In this document: in pieces, positions 5,041 through 6,451 of the stretch
Numbering within the stretch: position 1 is the first letter of the stretch
How the letters are laid out: every line of letters begins with the position of its first letter
Source: DASWJZ01 sp050728815
GTDB taxonomy: Bacteria; Pseudomonadota; Alphaproteobacteria; Rhizobiales; Afifellaceae
Length of the DNA stretch: 6,451 bases
Reading direction: 5' to 3'
Assembly (NCBI GenBank): GCA_050728815.1
Contig: JBOHKB010000248.1
Span: forward strand, 1-6,451
The notes under the pieces: generated by a model
Seen by the model: the letters and a program-made list of their open reading frames with translations, nothing else
The model's database searches: none
Told to the model about the DNA's origin: nothing
Position numbers and translations under genes: made by a program

Positions 5041-6451
5041 ATGGACGCAAGAACGTTCGACAAGATGAAGTTGCCCAGCCGTCACGTGACGGAGGGCCCG
5101 AGCCGCGCGCCGCACCGCTCGTACTATTACGCGATGGGTCTGTCGCCGCATCAGATCCATCAGCCGTTCGTGGGCGTCGCCACCTGCTGGAACGAGGCCG
5201 CGCCGTGCAACATCGCGTTGATGCGTCAGGCGCAGGCGGTCAAGCAGGGCGTGGCCGCGGCGGACGGAACCCCTCGCGAGTTCACCACAATCACCGTCAC
5301 CGACGGCATCGCGATGGGCCACCAGGGCATGAAGTCGTCGCTGGTGTCGCGTGAGGTGATCGCCGATTCCGTCGAGCTCACGATGCGGGGGCATTGCTAC
5401 GACGCGCTCGTCGGCATCGCCGGATGCGACAAGTCGCTGCCGGGCATGATGATGGCGATGTGCCGCCTCAACGTGCCGTCGGTCTTCCTCTACGGCGGGT
5501 CGATCCTGCCCGGCACCTTCAAGGGCCGGGACGTGACGGTGGTCGACGTGTTCGAAGCGGTCGGTCTGCACTCCGTCGGCAAGATGTCGGACGAGGACCT
5601 CGAGACGCTCGAGCAGGTCGCGTGTCCGTCGGCCGGCGCGTGCGGCGGTCAGTTCACCGCCAACACCATGGCGACCGTGTCTGAGGCGATCGGGCTGGCG
5701 CTTCCCTATTCGGCCGGCGCGCCGGCTCCCTACGAGATACGCGACCGCTTCTGCATGGCGGCGGGCGAGAAGGTGATGGAGCTTCTCGCCCTCAACATCC
5801 GTCCGCGCGATATCGTCACCCGCAAGGCGCTGGAGAACGCGGCGACCGTCGTGGCGGCATCCGGCGGCTCGACGAACGCGGCGTTGCATCTCCCCGCGAT
5901 CGCGCATGAATGCGGGCTAAAGTTCGATCTGTTCGAGGTCGCGGAAATCTTCAAGCGCACGCCTTACATCGCTTCCATGAAGCCGGGCGGCAAATACGTC
6001 GCCAAGGACATGTTCGAGGTCGGCGGCATTCCGCTGCTGATGAAGACGCTGCTCGACCACGGCTACCTGCACGGCGACTGCCTGACCGTCACCGGCCGGA
6101 CCATCGCCGAGAACATGAAAAGCGTGAAGTGGAACCCGGACCAGGACGTGGTTTATCCGGCGAACAAACCGATGAGTGCGACCGGCGGCGTGGTCGGACT
6201 GAGAGGCAATCTGGCTCCGGAAGGAGCGATCGTGAAAGTGGCCGGGATGTCGGTGCTGAAATTCGCCGGCCCGGCGCGCTGCTTTGACGGCGAAGAGGCC
6301 TGCTTCCAGGCGGTGAAGGACAAAAAATACAAGGAAGGCGACGTACTGGTCATCCGCTACGAGGGTCCCAAGGGTGGACCCGGCATGCGCGAGATGCTTT
6401 CCACCACTGCTGCTCTCTATGGCCAGGGCATGGGCAACAAAGTGGCGCTCA
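5041..6451 (+). CDS. ilvD: Dihydroxy-acid dehydratase (3'-truncated by window edge)
   Basis: Dehydrates 2,3-dihydroxyisovalerate and 2,3-dihydroxy-3-methylvalerate to the 2-keto acids that precede valine/leucine and isoleucine; a cytoplasmic Fe-S enzyme of the IlvD/Edd family. The frame is open from ATG 5041 to the window end, 470 codons of a family usually near 560-600, so the last domain is missing. The start is fixed by an in-frame TAA directly before it and a GGAGA site (5026-5030), 10 bases upstream, a slightly long spacer. Three cysteines expected to bind the cluster are Cys56 (EAAPCN), Cys129 (GCDKSLPG) and Cys201 (PSAGACGGQFTANTM); their 73 and 72 residue spacing suits the [2Fe-2S] dehydratases. 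Asp88 (TDGI), Asp130 and Lys131 are the likely metal ligands, the lysine being carbamylated in studied homologues. GPKGGPGM lies at 443-449. The C-terminal segment with the catalytic serine (usually in TDGRFSG) would begin just past the edge. Confidence 0.97.
   Translation, partial: MDARTFDKMKLPSRHVTEGPSRAPHRSYYYAMGLSPHQIHQPFVGVATCWNEAAPCNIALMRQAQAVKQGVAAADGTPREFTTITVTDGIAMGHQGMKSSLVSREVIADSVELTMRGHCYDALVGIAGCDKSLPGMMMAMCRLNVPSVFLYGGSILPGTFKGRDVTVVDVFEAVGLHSVGKMSDEDLETLEQVACPSAGACGGQFTANTMATVSEAIGLALPYSAGAPAPYEIRDRFCMAAGEKVMELLALNIRPRDIVTRKALENAATVVAASGGSTNAALHLPAIAHECGLKFDLFEVAEIFKRTPYIASMKPGGKYVAKDMFEVGGIPLLMKTLLDHGYLHGDCLTVTGRTIAENMKSVKWNPDQDVVYPANKPMSATGGVVGLRGNLAPEGAIVKVAGMSVLKFAGPARCFDGEEACFQAVKDKKYKEGDVLVIRYEGPKGGPGMREMLSTTAALYGQGMGNKVAL

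Noticed and set aside
4927..5907. Minus-strand open frame (326 codons) opposite ilvD
   Set aside because: Opposite the conserved ilvD gene, with an Arg/His-rich composition; an antisense shadow.

Overview
The window is high-GC bacterial DNA with two housekeeping genes on the + strand: valS (valyl-tRNA synthetase, lacking only its first few codons) at the left edge, and ilvD (dihydroxy-acid dehydratase, cut at its 3' end) at the right edge. Codon use is strongly G/C-ending. The IlvD sequence reads like those of alphaproteobacteria, perhaps Hyphomicrobiales; that placement comes from general familiarity with the proteins, not from a search.

Between them lie about 2.3 kb of accessory DNA that differs in composition and gene orientation. 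Left to right it holds: a possible 54-aa acidic ORF just after valS (+); a 270-aa orphan membrane protein (-); a clear intrinsic terminator pointing left; a 29-aa hydrophobic peptide ORF (-) that ends 7 bases before that terminator and has a Shine-Dalgarno site and a foldable leader; about 600 bases with no supportable gene; a second, displaced copy of the last ~72 bases of valS; and the upstream region of ilvD with small dyads.

The most notable structure is the duplicated valS 3' end. Positions 2621-2692, the true gene end, match 4736-4807 at 62 of 72 bases, with an uninterrupted 33-base identical core and the same reading frame through a stop codon. Everything between the copies looks like an insert at the 3' end of valS that left the gene intact, as happens when an integrative element supplies a replacement gene end. 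No integrase or transposase is visible, so it would be a remnant, a passive islet, or the product of another kind of recombination.

Within the insert the 29-aa peptide is the best candidate for something undescribed. It has one membrane span, a basic tail, its own terminator and a structured leader, an arrangement that resembles type I toxin mRNAs, but no antisense RNA can be demonstrated here. valS consumes valine and ilvD makes it; nothing in the sequence shows that they are co-regulated.
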